Below are positions 11,769 through 22,880 of a stretch of DNA of 64,000 nt, in pieces. Numbering within the stretch: the stretch's first letter is position 1; every line of letters begins with the position of its first letter. Below the pieces are notes generated by a model. It was not told the origin of the DNA, ran no database searches, and saw only the letters and a list, made by a program, of their open reading frames with translations. A program made the position numbers and the translations under genes. This DNA is from Xiphophorus maculatus (lineage: Eukaryota; Chordata; Actinopteri; Cyprinodontiformes; Poeciliidae), in NCBI RefSeq assembly GCF_002775205.1, contig NC_036456.1, positions 24,379,968-24,443,967 on the forward strand, written 5' to 3'.

Positions 11769-12300
11769 AATATCAATCAATCAATCAATCAATCAAATTT
11801 TATTTGTATAGCACATTTCAGCAGCAAAGCATTTCAAAGTGCTTTACATCATAACAAACACAAAAACACAAAGCAATATAGAATCAATAATAGTCAAGTT
11901 CCATCAATAAATTTGTAATTGATTACATTTCAAATACAATTCTAAACAGGTGGGTTTTTAGTCTAGATTTAAAGGAAGTCAATGTTTCAGCTGTTTTACA
12001 GTTTTCTGGAAGTTTGTTCCAAATTTGTGGTGGGAGCATATAAATATTGAATAAGAGGGGTCCTAGGATTGAACCTTGGGGTACCCCACATGTGACCTTT
12101 GACCTCTTTGATGAGAAGTTTTCAATTGAAACAAAGAAATCCCTGTTCTTTATGTAAGATTCAAACCAGTTAAGCCCTGGACCGGAGAGTCCGACCCAAC
12201 TCTCCAGTCGATTCAGTAATATGTCATGGTCAACAGTGTCAAAAACTGCACTGAGGTCCAACAGAACCAGCACTGTGGTTCTGCCACTATCAAAAAGTTT
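11769..12300 (-). mobile_element. Short L2-like LINE with internal deletion
   Basis: It starts with an ATCA microsatellite tail and TTTTATTTGTATAGCAC, the 3' end of an L2/CR1-type fish LINE. On the minus strand it encodes LDLSAVFDTVDHDILLNRLE and [20 protein letters not shown] of a reverse transcriptase, then jumps directly to IWNKLPENCKTAETL of the C-terminus. Against the fuller copy at 25797, about 0.8 kb between these parts is missing, including the YADD box. Confidence 0.85.
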
Positions 12301-13480
12301 TTTTTTTAAATAAAACGCTGGATTGATTTTAATGTTTAAGTTTCCAGGGTTAAATTATTTATCAGTAAAATGAGAATCTTCAGAGCTGCTGAACCAGAAC
12401 AGAGCTGAACTGTTATTATATTCCTTACAGACAGTTTGACTTCCTGTAGCTGAATAGTTCAAGTAAACAATGAGAGGAGGCAGCTGGGTTGCTCTGAACA
12501 AGAAATAAATGTATTTATTTAAGGACCGGTTCTGCTCATCATGAATAGTTATATTGACTCTTAGAACTGGCTGCTCTGTCAACATGACAGCAGGATGTTG
12601 GTTCTGTTTTAGACTTTGAACTGAGTCACATTATCAGTGTGAAAGAGAGAATATTTCTCTGTTTTTTTAAAAATACAGAAACAGATAAATGTGTTGATAA
12701 CTGATGCAGCAGCACACAGGCTGGACTTTTACCTGAACTTCAGTAATTATCTTTAATTTGTGTTAATTTTGTTTTCTTTATTCAATTTTATTTTCTCTTT
12801 TTAAATATTCTCTCCGATGCTCTACAGCATTATTTTATTTTCCATCACTAATAAAATATTAGATGTTTTATTTCTATTTATTTGTATCAGTTAAAGTTTA
12901 AAGGATTTTTCATTTCTATGTTGGTCTAAAAATAGTCTGAGACTTTGACAAAGGTCTGAGTAAGTGGAAAATCTGCTACAATGCATGAAATTTTCATGTA
13001 TTAATAATCTATCAGTTATTATTCTCTCAGTTTGGATTATTTCTGTTTGTTGTTGATGGGAATCTAATAAACTTGTTTTCACGTTTTACTGGTTTTTGGT
13101 CATAATTTTAGGGCAAAAGTTATTAATTCTGAGTGATTTTTAATTTCTGACACCTGGGCTTTAATCATTCAGTGTTTCATATTAAAGTTCAGAGAAAAAT
13201 CAAAGTGAAAATCTGCTTTATTGGGTGACAATGTATTTTTAGAATTTTGTAAAAACGATTAATTCTTAAATGCATTAAGTAAAAGAGTCTGAGGATTTGA
13301 CAAAAACTGTGAATAAGTGGATTAAATATGAAAAGCTGGATTTTGCACGAGGCTGTTTGATCAACCAGAGAGAGAAACGATGTATAAAGAAATGTAGAGT
13401 TTGTTTGTTCATAAGGGAGGCGGACAGGTCTGGGAAGAACCATGTAACCTGAGAGAATATCCACATGTTTGCTTTATGGT
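12301..13480. other. No gene seen
   Basis: AT-rich sequence with only short ORFs that lack recognisable domains. No Ig exon, LTR or clear repeat boundary was found. Confidence 0.5.
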
Positions 13481-13495
13481 GACTCCACCTATTAG

Positions 13496-13588
13496 TATAA
13501 AAATATCTCCAAAACTCTCCAGTGAACAACAAGGAATAGATCTGGAAATACATCAAGACTCCACAGGTTTTATCCATGCAGGCTCCAG
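13496..13588 (+). promoter_or_regulatory. TATA box and candidate first exon with strong donor
   Basis: TATAAAAATA (13496-13505) is followed by about 80 bp ending in CTCCAG and a donor GTGAGT at 13589. The segment AACAACAAGGAA...GATCTGGA resembles the candidate leader exons at 25.6 and 41.5 kb, which precede Ig-family genes. It contains a tiny ATG frame (MQAPG). The next Ig leader acceptor on this strand is at about 16210. Splicing to that gene is an inference. Confidence 0.4.
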
Positions 13589-13885
13589 GTGAGTCAGTCT
13601 GTTCTATTTTATTATTGGTCAGTTTTTATCAGTTTAAATGAAGAGGAACTCTGTCAAAACATTTAGCAGCTTGATAATGACTGGTTTTCTTAATGCACTA
13701 GAACCTGTTAAAATGGTTAAAATCTTGCTTTCTGTTGTTCTAACAAACAACTAGAGAATCTGTTTGAGAACCACAGATAATAATAGAAACAAAGATTTTA
13801 AATCATTTATTGAGACGATCTGCTGAAGAATATGGTGGAGATTTTAAGATGAGCCAAACTGAACTTTGAACCATAAACATGATAG

Positions 13886-14085
13886 TTAAAGAAAGTGGCT
13901 CCGGTCCATAGTAGCCTTGCCTCTGCCAAATTTCTCCAGGGCAGCTGTGGCTATTATCCAGTATTTGTCACCATCAGTGTGTGAATGTGTGAATGGATGA
14001 GTGACTGAATGCACTTTAGTGTGAAGCACTTTAGAGTCAACTGGTCTTGATAAAGAGCCATACATGTACAAGCCATTTATAATTT
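13886..14085. repeat. Dispersed teleost repeat tail
   Basis: CTGTGGCTATTATCCAG, TGTGTGAATGTGTGAATG, GTGAAGCACTTTAGAG and CATGTACAAGCCATTTA in this order match a repeat tail common in fish genomes. Similar sequence is at 221-290. Family assignment is uncertain. Confidence 0.55.
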
Positions 14086-14341
14086 TTTATGCAAATGGTA
14101 AATTAGAGCTCTAATTTATTATTTCACAAATATATTTAAACAGTCTTGTAATTTTGACCTTTGTGTTTTTGCTTTTTCATCATAGATCTCATAATCAGTG
14201 TGTTTGGGGTCATTGTTTGTAGAAAAGTTATAAATGTATATATTGAGGTTTATTAGAGAACTGTTATTTCTTCAAAGTATCCAAGCTTGTTTCTTTAAAC
14301 TTAGTTTTGTGTAAGTTTATATTTTTGATTCAATGTGTTTT

Positions 14342-14704
14342 TGTCATGAATTGCGGTGGTGTGAGGTGGTGAGGTAGACGCCAGGAGATCCAGATAAGTG
14401 AAATAAAGAATATTTAATGACAGAACTGATCCAGAAATGTAGTCCAACAACCAAGGCAGCACTGCAGAGCGGAAACCAGGGCTCTTCACAGGTAGCGACG
14501 AGGAGAAACGAACGGACTGACACAACATCAGACAAGACGCCAAACGAGACGAGGACGCAGACGCACAGGTGGCATTAAATACTCAGAGGGTAATCACAGA
14601 AACTAGACACACCTGGAAACTAATCAAAGGGAGACAGGACAACACGGAGACTCAGAGACACAGGAAACTCAAAATAAACACACACAAAAACACGGAACAT
14701 GACA
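14342..14704 (-). mobile_element. Solo LTR, 363 bp, flanked by GTTTT
   Basis: The ends are TGTCATG and CATGACA, bounded by a GTTTT direct repeat at 14337-14341 and 14705-14709. Read on the minus strand it has a plausible LTR order: CA-rich start, a TATTTAATGCC core and an ATTAAATATTC region near the end. No internal retroelement sequence adjoins it, so it is a solo LTR, probably Ty3/gypsy-type. Confidence 0.8.
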
Positions 14705-14709
14705 GTTTT

Positions 14710-16200
14710 TCTTCATCTTTGTGTATTTAATGAGCCTCAGTGAATCTCTCACTCTGTTTACTTGTTTCCACTTTAATGTCTAATTATGAGTCAATCTGCT
14801 CTTTATTTGTGCTGTAGGTCAAACTTCTGAAACTGTCAGTAAACAGGAAAAATATAGTTTATCTTTAAATGAATAAAAAAACTGTTTGTTGTTTGTTGTT
14901 ACTGTTGTATTTAGATATTTTACATGCTGTATTTACTACTGATTACAAGACAGACATTCTGCATTCTGTTGGCTTTGTATCTAATAAAGTTCTGTATTTT
15001 ATTTAAGATCAGCTTTATTGATTTTTTTTATTTATCTGAACCAAACTAGGTCAAACTAAGCCTGCCCCCTATTGGCGACAGATGGTTCTGTAGGTTAGAA
15101 ACATTCTGTTGGTTTATTTGCTCTTCTTGTCTGAAAACTGTCTGAAAGTTGCTTTTAAAGAGTTTAGAAAATTCACACATTAAAGGAAGGTTTAGTTGAT
15201 GTTGGAACAAAGTTTTAGCAGCAATTTTAGTACAATTCTTCATGTTTCTGCTCAAGTTTGTTTCGCTCTTATTACATAAAATATTTTTATATTAATAACA
15301 ACAGTATAAACTCTGTAGAGGTTTTGACTAAACAGACTAAATAAAGCTGAATTTCTCGCCATGTGTTTATTTTCATAATACGGGCCTATTTTACGTGACT
15401 GCGCTGCTTTTTGCATGAAGATTTTGATGCAAAGGTCATTTCAGCTTTTAGTTATTAAATATTTGCTATATATGCATATTTTCTTTCTATGCATCATGTT
15501 TGCAGAGAAACGTCCGTTTCTGTGTAACAGCGATTATTATAGAAACACTCAGTTAACAAAGATGTTTAGTTTCAATTTGATCAAACAAGTTTTTAGCAGT
15601 TTTATAATAATTACCAGCTTCTCGTTTGTTTTTTGCATTAACTTTTAAACTAAAACTAAACTTTAAGCTAAACAAATTAAGCTTCAGATCTGATCAGTCT
15701 AAGTGAAACATTTTATAATCCTCCATTTTGTGCTTCACCTGGAAGCCATAAACTTTTACCAGAAGCTTTATGAGAAAATGTTTTAAATCGTCCGTCAGCG
15801 TTTGAAACTTGTGAAAACTGAGCACTTTTATACATGAGGCCCCTGGAGAGGAGACAGAAAGGGAGGCCCCGTCTCTCACGTCATCCATGAAGAGAGTTAG
15901 GAATTGCCTTCATGTAAACCGTTACTCAGTTACTCTGCTGACCCTGCTGACCCTGCTGGCTCCCAGAGGAGGAATGCATCGACAAGAAGACAAAAAGAAA
16001 GACCAGCAAATGTTTTAGAGGAGAGAGATGATCTGTGCTGTGATTGATAAAATCCTGTAATAGAACAGCTACTGATCTTTATTTGTTTATGCCATGAGAC
16101 AAGTATGATCTAAATGAAGTCAGGCTGAGTTATGAATCCAGTTGTTCCTTGTATTGTTAGTGATGATGTTCCTGATGTCCTGCTGCCTCTCCTCCTCTTC
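14710..16200. other. Intergenic, no gene seen; repeat fragment near 15800
   Basis: No exon was recognised. Near 15805-15845 GTGAAAACT...TTTATACATGAGGCCCC matches the dispersed repeat end at 33245-33277. From about 16105 the sequence is the conserved upstream flank of the Ig leader exons (GTTCCTTGTATTGTTAGTGA and a pyrimidine tract). Confidence 0.5.
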
Positions 16201-16210
16201 CTCTCTCAGG

Positions 16211-17327
16211 ATGAAGATGATCTCCAGGATCCTGCTGCTCCTCATCCTCAGCTCATGTCTCTGTGGTCAGTCTCCATCTTGTCTTTGTGACAGAAAGCTC
16301 TCTAGATGGAGCTGAAAGACTCCCATGTTCCAGTTCTCAGTGTGTCTGCTCCTCTCTTTCCCTCTCTGTCTCCTCAGCAGCAACATTTGTAGTGAATGTG
16401 ACACAGAGCAGCTATCAGGCAGAGGAGAACCACAGCATCACTCTGGAGTGGACCTTCACCACCAAGACTCAGGGAACCTGGAAGAATCTGTTCATCTACT
16501 GTGAAGCAAACACTGATCATGGAGTTTTAGTTCTCTATCAGGTCCATGAAGGTGTTGAGATTTCAAAGTCTCAGGATAAACAGTTTTCAGGACGAGTCCA
16601 GATTGACAAAGACGTCCTCAGAGAAGGACGAATCAGACTCCATGTGTCCAGACTGAGGACTGAAGACTCTGGTCTGTATCTGTGTGACGTGAAAACTGAA
16701 GATGGATTCAACTCTGGAAGATGTCGACTCAACGTTACTGGTGAGTTCATTTTGCAACATCTGAACTTTATAAAGTCTAAATGCTGAAAAAGTGAAATGA
16801 AACTGAAAAGATGCAGCAAAGTTTTTCTGATATAAAGAAATAAATATTTAAACTTTTGTGTTTTTCTGTGAAATTATTTCTTCCTGTTTCTCTTGGTTTT
16901 TATTTACTTAGATTATTTTTTCCTCTGATTTAGTTTGAGGAAACTCAGATTGAGGTAAAAGTCCTAACTGGTTTCATCCAGAGAGTCGGAGAAAAATGAA
17001 AAGTTTTCATGTTTCTGTAGGTTTGTGACCAGAACCGACCCGGTTTATAAAGGTTAAAACAGAACCAAATGTTTATGTGTTATTTATATGGTTTCATGTT
17101 TAATTGTTTCCCATTAAACTTTATTCTTCTAAAGGTTTCTGTAATATTCAAACATCTCTTCTATCTTTCCAGCAGCTGCTGATGTCTCTCCAACCCAGAG
17201 AACGACCTTGGATCCAGAACCAGAAGGTCGAGGAAGGATCGGCCTCCATGTTTCTCTGTTACTGACAGCAGCAGCAGCAGCAGCTCTGATGGTCAAACTT
17301 TTCCTGACTCTCAGTTCAAAGGGTTGA
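16211..17327 (+). CDS. Single-V-domain Ig membrane protein (B7/butyrophilin-like)
   Basis: Exons: leader 16211-16265, V1 16378-16740, stalk/TM/tail 17173-17327, all GT/AG and phase 1, giving 190 aa. The leader is a signal peptide (MKMISRILLLLILSSCLC). V1 has sequons NVT, NHS and NVT, an EDSGLYLC F-strand and GRCRLNV in the G strand. Its B-strand Cys is replaced by Trp (ITLEW) and its C-strand Trp by Cys (LFIYC). After a short stalk with TTLDPEPEGRG, the TM segment IGLHVSLLLTAAAAAALMV leads to a tail of about ten residues (KLFLTLSSKG). It therefore lacks signalling motifs and would need a partner or act as a ligand. An acceptor-like CTCTCTCAG just before the ATG implies an upstream non-coding exon. 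Start choice follows the conserved MKMISRIL in all copies. Confidence 0.85.
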
Positions 17328-19278
17328 TATGGATGATGATCCTGTGGGCAGGAAGGAGCTCCAGTAGCAGTCTGTGTTGGACTGAATATGAAGAAGCCTC
17401 TGACTGAAGACTGTTGCTGTTTGACCAAATCATGGCTGCATGACAAGCAAACAGGTCAAATATCAGACAGCAGAGAAAATAGTTCACTGAAACACTGGAT
17501 GACATCATCAGGCTCTGCTAATCCACCTCATCAGCTTTTGCTTCTCCTCTGTAGAGAGAGAGTAGAGGGAAGGAGAGAGAGAACACTAACTAGAAAACTA
17601 GGAACATTAATCTAACTGCTAATGAGCTACTAAACACAAGTAATGAATGAACATAAAGTAGAAAATGACTGAACTAAATTAAACCAGAATCCAGGCTGAT
17701 CTGATCAGAACCAGAACTAAGAATCCAGAAAACCCAAAACATCTCAGGAAGCTGCTGATAAAAAGCAACAAATATTTAATTTAAATTTCTGTTTCTGTTG
17801 GATTATCTTTGAGCAGAACTATACAAGTAAAGGTCGTTTACAATTTCCCCGTTCTAAAAACAAAACATTGTTATGGTTACGCAACGCTACAAAAGTCCAA
17901 AAGTAAAAAATGTAAGAAGAAAGATTCCTGCAACGACAAACCCAGAGGGAAACCAAAACAAGAACCAATCAGAGCTGACGTAGCTGAGCTGCTCCAACAT
18001 GGCTGTCATGGAAGAAATTACTTTAGCAAGAGTCTGGATGAGAAGAAATAAGGAATTTATTAAAACCTTGCAAGGTGAGAACAGAAATACAGAGTCGTAG
18101 GAATCTGTCAAGTCTGCTCTGACCAACAGTGGATCTGGTTTCCTTTTATAGGTTCTGGTCAGAGAAGAGAGACTTGATTGGACTATAGGTGTGAATCCCT
18201 GATTGTGATGCACCAGAGATTCTGTGGAGACCAACACAGATAGTCTGGCCATTTGTCTGTTGTTAAGGAAAGGAGATGATTCTCTGATGCTAAAGGATAA
18301 ATTCTATGTTGGGGAAGAAACTTTTAGATCGTCTCCAGGATCAAGGAGCTCCTGCTGTTCTTTGGTACAGCAGAGGCCCATCTGAGAGCAGCTTGACCAA
18401 AATCATGATAAGATCATGCAGACAACCTAAAGCAGAAGAGAGGTGAGGAGAACCTTATAACATTTTCTATTACGATGGCGCCTCCATGTTTTCTCTGTTT
18501 ATTGAGATCAAACTTCTGGACTTTGGTCTCATCGGTCCAGAGGATTTTGTTCCAGGAGTCGTTTGGTTCAGTTCTGATGACTTTGTCCAGTTCAGTCCAG
18601 ATTAATGGACGTTTTTACACAAGTTTATAATTTAAGTAAAAACCAGCTGGTGAAACGTTTATAATAAATGTTATTTTTTTAAACAACTGAATTTTATAAA
18701 TGTTTTTATATGTAAAATATTTAAATTTAGTGAATGAATGAATCTCAGTAAAAAATGAACAGAGTCTTTCCATCTGTTGCTTTGAATCAACTTTAAAAAG
18801 TTTTGTTGAAGCAAATTTATTGAAGTCATTTTTCTCAGAGCTTTGATTCAGAAAGTATTAAAATTCAGTCATTTCAAATGAATCAACATGAATCTCAATG
18901 AAAAGCTGCCAGTGAGTCGTTTTCTCAGCTTTCAGCTCCAAAAGGTTCTGTGGATCAGAACCATCCAGTTATTAAAGCTGAACAGCTGAGAGGTTTTGTT
19001 ACTGTGATCAGTTTATCTGCTTTGTTTTCTGTTTCTGCTGTTAAAATGTAAATAAATCAGTTTTATAGAAAGATGCTGTCAGGACTCTAATTCCATGTTT
19101 AATAGAATAAATTTCATTATTTTATCATATTTATTTTATCTGCAGCGTCTCATTAAACCGTCAGATGATCAACATTTAGCACCAGATCAACTGGTTCAGA
19201 GCAGCTGGTTAAACTGGAGCTTTGATCAGGAACCAGAACATCTGGACCCAGATGTTGTGAATAACAGAGTTTTAATCT

Positions 19279-19280
<2 letters not shown>
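17328..19280. other. No gene seen
   Basis: AT-rich anonymous DNA after the 16-kb gene. ORFs are short and lack recognisable domains. It ends in a TAA/ATA microsatellite. Confidence 0.5.
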
Positions 19281-19316
<36 letters not shown>

Positions 19317-19328
19317 TAATAATAATAT
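19281..19328. repeat. AAT trinucleotide microsatellite
   Basis: About 45 bp of AAT/TAA repeats with one TGAT interruption lies at the outer edge of the inverted-repeat arm that follows. Confidence 0.85.
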
Positions 19329-21022
19329 TCACTAAAATCAGTCAAACCTATAAAGATCCAACCAGGAAGTAAATGATGTTACCTCAGCAGAGATCAGCTG
19401 CAATGTGTGGTTTTGTCCACATGGTGGCGCTCTAAGCTCTGACTAAAAGCTGCTCAGCAGTGAAAGTTAGTATTTCTCCTCCTTTCTGTCTTTATTCAGT
19501 TCTGATGTGAAAACACAGATTTAGAAATGTTTCTTTAATGAAATGTGTTTATTTCTAACAGCTTTAAGACGTGATTATTAAATATTGATCTGATCAGTTG
19601 ATCAGCAGCTTCATCCTGATGCTTCACTCTGTGATCTTCACTTCAGTTTATCCATCCATCCATCCATCCATCCATCTTCTTCCGCTTATCCGGGGTCGGG
19701 TCGCGGGGGTAGCAGCTTCAGAAGGGAGGCCCAGACTTCCCTCTCCCCAGCCACTTCTTCTAGCTCTTCCGGGGGAATCCCGAGGCGTTCCCAGGCCAGC
19801 CGAGAGACATAGTCCCTCCAGCGTGTCCTGGGTCTTCCCCGGGGCCTCCTCCCGGTGGGACGTGCCCGGAACACCTCACCAGGGAGGCGTCCAGGAGGCA
19901 TCCTGACCAGATGCCCGAGCCACCTCAACTGGCTCCTCTCGATGTGAAGGAGCAGCGGCTCTACTCTGAGTCCCTCCCGGATGACTGAGCTTCTCACCCT
20001 ATCTCTAAGGGAGAGCCCAGCCACCCTACGGAGAAAACCCATTTCGGCCGCTTGTATCCGCGATCTCGTTCTTTCGGTCATGACCCAAAGCTCATGACCA
20101 TAGATGAGGGTGGGAACGTAGATCGACCGGTAAATCGAGAGCTCCGCTTTTTGGCTCAGCTCTTTCTTCACCACGACGGACCGGTACAGCGCCCGCTTGA
20201 CAGCAGACGCTGTGCCAATCCGCCTGTCGATCTCCCTGCTCACTTCAGTTTAAATGAAACAAAATCAGAAAACAACATGAAATAATTTAGTAACATTTGT
20301 TGATTTAATTTATTTTGATGCATTAATTGAACATCTTTCATCAGATTCTATGTTTCTACTTCCTGTTTATTTATTTAACTTTAAAGATAAAAATCCAACA
20401 AAAAAGTTTGAAAAACACTGAAAACAAAGAAACAAGAAAAGTTGAATATTTTATTAGCTCAGCAACAAAATATCAACATACATAAATTAAATGATTGAAG
20501 TTTAAATGTTTTTGTGATCAGTAATTCAACAATCCAATTAGGACTGAAGACACAAACTAGACCTGAGTTTTAACAGAAATAATTTTTCATTAAGTAAAAC
20601 TGAGTAAAACAAAGTTTATACTGTTTGGAAGGAATGATGTACAATTTAATGTTGAACTCATAATTAAATATAAACATATAAAAGAGTGAATTAAATAAAA
20701 TTAGCTTGAAATTTCATTTAATCAGAACAAATCTGATCATATTTACTGCAGTTCTTGGAAGAATAAGTTTAGATTTTAGATCTGAAATTCCTGCATATTC
20801 TATATTCCTCAATGTCTTTACTGTATCTATTCTACTTTGTAAAGATCTGGGAATAATAACCACACTTCAGAAAAAAGCAGTAAGGATAATTAATATATTA
20901 AGATTAAAAACACTTTTTTGCAAAATCATGTACATTAAAATTTCCATTGGATAATGTACACACATAATGTACAACACAAAAATATTCAAGAATAATTTAC
21001 AGAAAGAGAAGGAGGGCGTGAT
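19315..21022 (+). repeat. Left arm of a large inverted repeat
   Basis: Apart from the Rex3 insertion, this arm is the reverse complement of about 36350-38100. Examples: ATGTGTGGTTTTGTCCACAT and CATGGTGGCGCTCTAAG at 19400 against 38010, and TCTATATTCCTCAATGTC at 20800 against 37220. A shorter third copy in the same orientation as this arm is at 22628-22875. The arm ends where GGAGGGCGTGATTTAA meets unrelated sequence, 30 bp before the orphan TM exon. Confidence 0.85.
19651..20240 (-). mobile_element. Rex3 LINE, 3' fragment, with 12-bp target duplication
   Basis: CCATCCATCCATCC tail, then TTCCGCTTATCCGGGGTCG, both diagnostic of Rex3, an RTE-clade fish LINE. On the minus strand it encodes the C-terminus of the reverse transcriptase protein (RSIYVPTLIYGHELWVMTER, then RRPRGRPRTRWRDYV). 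The 12-bp CACTTCAGTTTA flanks it at 19639-19650 and 20241-20252. The uninterrupted target is present at 22806 and, inverted, near 37790. Confidence 0.92.
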
Positions 21023-21052
21023 TTAATCTGAAGTTTCTCCTTTTCTCTCCAG

Positions 21053-21186
21053 CAGCTGCTGATCAGCTTCAACCTCCGACTGAGAAACTACAACCAGACA
21101 GTCGAAGAAGGATCGGTCTTTATGTTTCACTGGGATTGTTTGCGCTCATCGTCATTTATTTTTTTATATCACTTTTATGTTTTTAA
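21053..21186 (+). pseudogene. Orphan stalk/TM exon of an Ig-family gene
   Basis: After TCTCTCCAG the exon reads AAADQLQPPTEKLQPDSRRR, then a TM segment IGLYVSLGLFALIVIYFFIS and a stop right after LLCF. It is homologous to the last exons of the 16-, 42- and 47-kb genes, and its length (134) is in frame with a phase-1 leader plus V1. No V1 exon lies upstream before 17.3 kb. It might be an alternative last exon for the 16-kb gene, with almost no cytoplasmic tail, or a relic joined to the end of the inverted-repeat arm. Confidence 0.65.
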
Positions 21187-21189
21187 AAA

Positions 21190-22620
21190 GCAAACTAGAA
21201 GGAAATCAGTTTACAACCCAACACATGTTTAGTTTCTCTGAGAAATGACACCAGAACTCTGAAAACACTGATATGAAGGACTAATGAAAAAAAAAAACAT
21301 CCATTAAATTTATTTATTAACAGTTTATTATTAAAGCAATAATGTGGAAATAATATTTCTGTGTAAACAGATCTGTCAGGTTTGATTTTAAAGAAGATAT
21401 AAGTTTGAATGTAGCTGTTAAAACTTTTCATTGAAATCTGCTGCTTGTTTTCATTTTTGTTTTTAATTCTCTTTATGTCCTATAAAGTGTAAATGTTTCA
21501 ATAAATGTGTAGATTAATAGCTGTAAATAAATGCCAACACTTTATAAATAAGACATAAATAAATATGTATTCTTTCATTGTTTGTTTCAGAGTTTTTCTG
21601 ACATTTTTTAAATTTTATCATGAAAATAAGAATCTTTACTTAAAAAGATTTTCATTTATACTTTTAAGTCATCATTTTGTCAGCAGAGTCGATCAAAACT
21701 CTAAAATTAATTCATCCAGTTCACAGTTTCATCTTTTCTCAAAGAGTTTGATGTTATTCTAGTTTTCAGATATTTTTTATGTTTATTTTTTAAAGCATCT
21801 AATACCTGAATTACTGCAGCAGATTTAAACCATCCTTAAACAAAGACCAGGGGCCAAACAAAATCATTTCAAGAGCCGTAAAGTTTAACCTGAGCCACAG
21901 TTTAGGCAACAATAATCTGCACATCAACACATTTATTGTTTAATCAGATATAAATGGTAGAACAAGTCAGAACCAGTAAACAGAATCAGATCTTTTCCAG
22001 TTCAGTTTAGTTGATCTAAAGTTTCATTTGCTCAAAGGAACAAAGTCAGTTTTAGTGACTGAAACTCTGCAGCTGAACCTGAAACATGTGAAGAGACACA
22101 ATCTGCCTGGAAACAAGGAAAACTGATATCAGAGCAGAAATGATTGAGTGGAAATGAGTCTGGATGGAAAAATGTCTTTATGCCATCAGTTTGGAGCAAA
22201 TGTCAGAGTTTCTCTGGATTCAGATTCTCTGATTCTTTAGTTGTTTATTCTGAACATCTTTACTGAACGTCTCTGAGGATTCAGTCACATTTAATCACAG
22301 GCTGACCTGAACATCCAACACTGTATTAACTCTTTATTTCCTCATCCTGGATCCAGATGTTAAACCTGAAGCTGCTTCGATTGGAGGAGAAATCCTCAGA
22401 AGAAGGAGGATAAAAAGTTTGATGTGAAGCTGCAGAGAGAAACACAGAGGAAGAGGAGGAGCTGCTGTGCTCAGCTGGAGACATATAATAAATAGATACA
22501 TAATAATAATAATAAAATCTGGAGACATTTTAGAAACAAACATCAGAGATGGTTTATAATCCACCAGTATGAACCGCCTTCATGCTTCAGCAGGATCTGA
22601 AAGGAGCAAAAACACAACTT
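21190..22620. other. No gene seen
   Basis: AT-rich anonymous DNA. AGGGGCCAAACAAAATCATT near 21850 might be a repeat end, but no pair was found. Confidence 0.45.
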
Positions 22621-22627
22621 AGAAGCT

Positions 22628-22880
22628 GCAATGTGTGGTTTTGTCCACATGGTGGCGCTCTAAGTTCTGACTAAAAACAGATTTAGAAATGTTTTCTTTA
22701 ATGAAATGTGTTTATTTCTAACAGCTTTAAGACGTGATTATTAAATATTGATCTGATCAGTTGATCAGCAGCTTCATCCTGATGCTTCACTCTGTGATCT
22801 TCACTTCAGTTTACATGAAACAGAATCAGGAAACAACATGAAATAATTTAGTAACATTTGTGGATTTAATTAGCTGTTAT
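22628..22880 (+). repeat. Third, shorter copy of the inverted-repeat arm
   Basis: Matches 19398-19660 and 20243-20300, with a deletion after GACTAAAA and no Rex3. It preserves the empty Rex3 site (CTTCACTTCAGTTTACATG). Confidence 0.85.

Noticed and set aside
16263..16787. Long ORFs beginning just after the leader (V-S-L-H-L-V-F...) in each Ig copy
   Set aside because: They begin at GTG codons inside the end of exon 1 and run through intron 1, which is flanked by GT/AG. The signal peptide is in another frame. They are intron read-through, not the real start.
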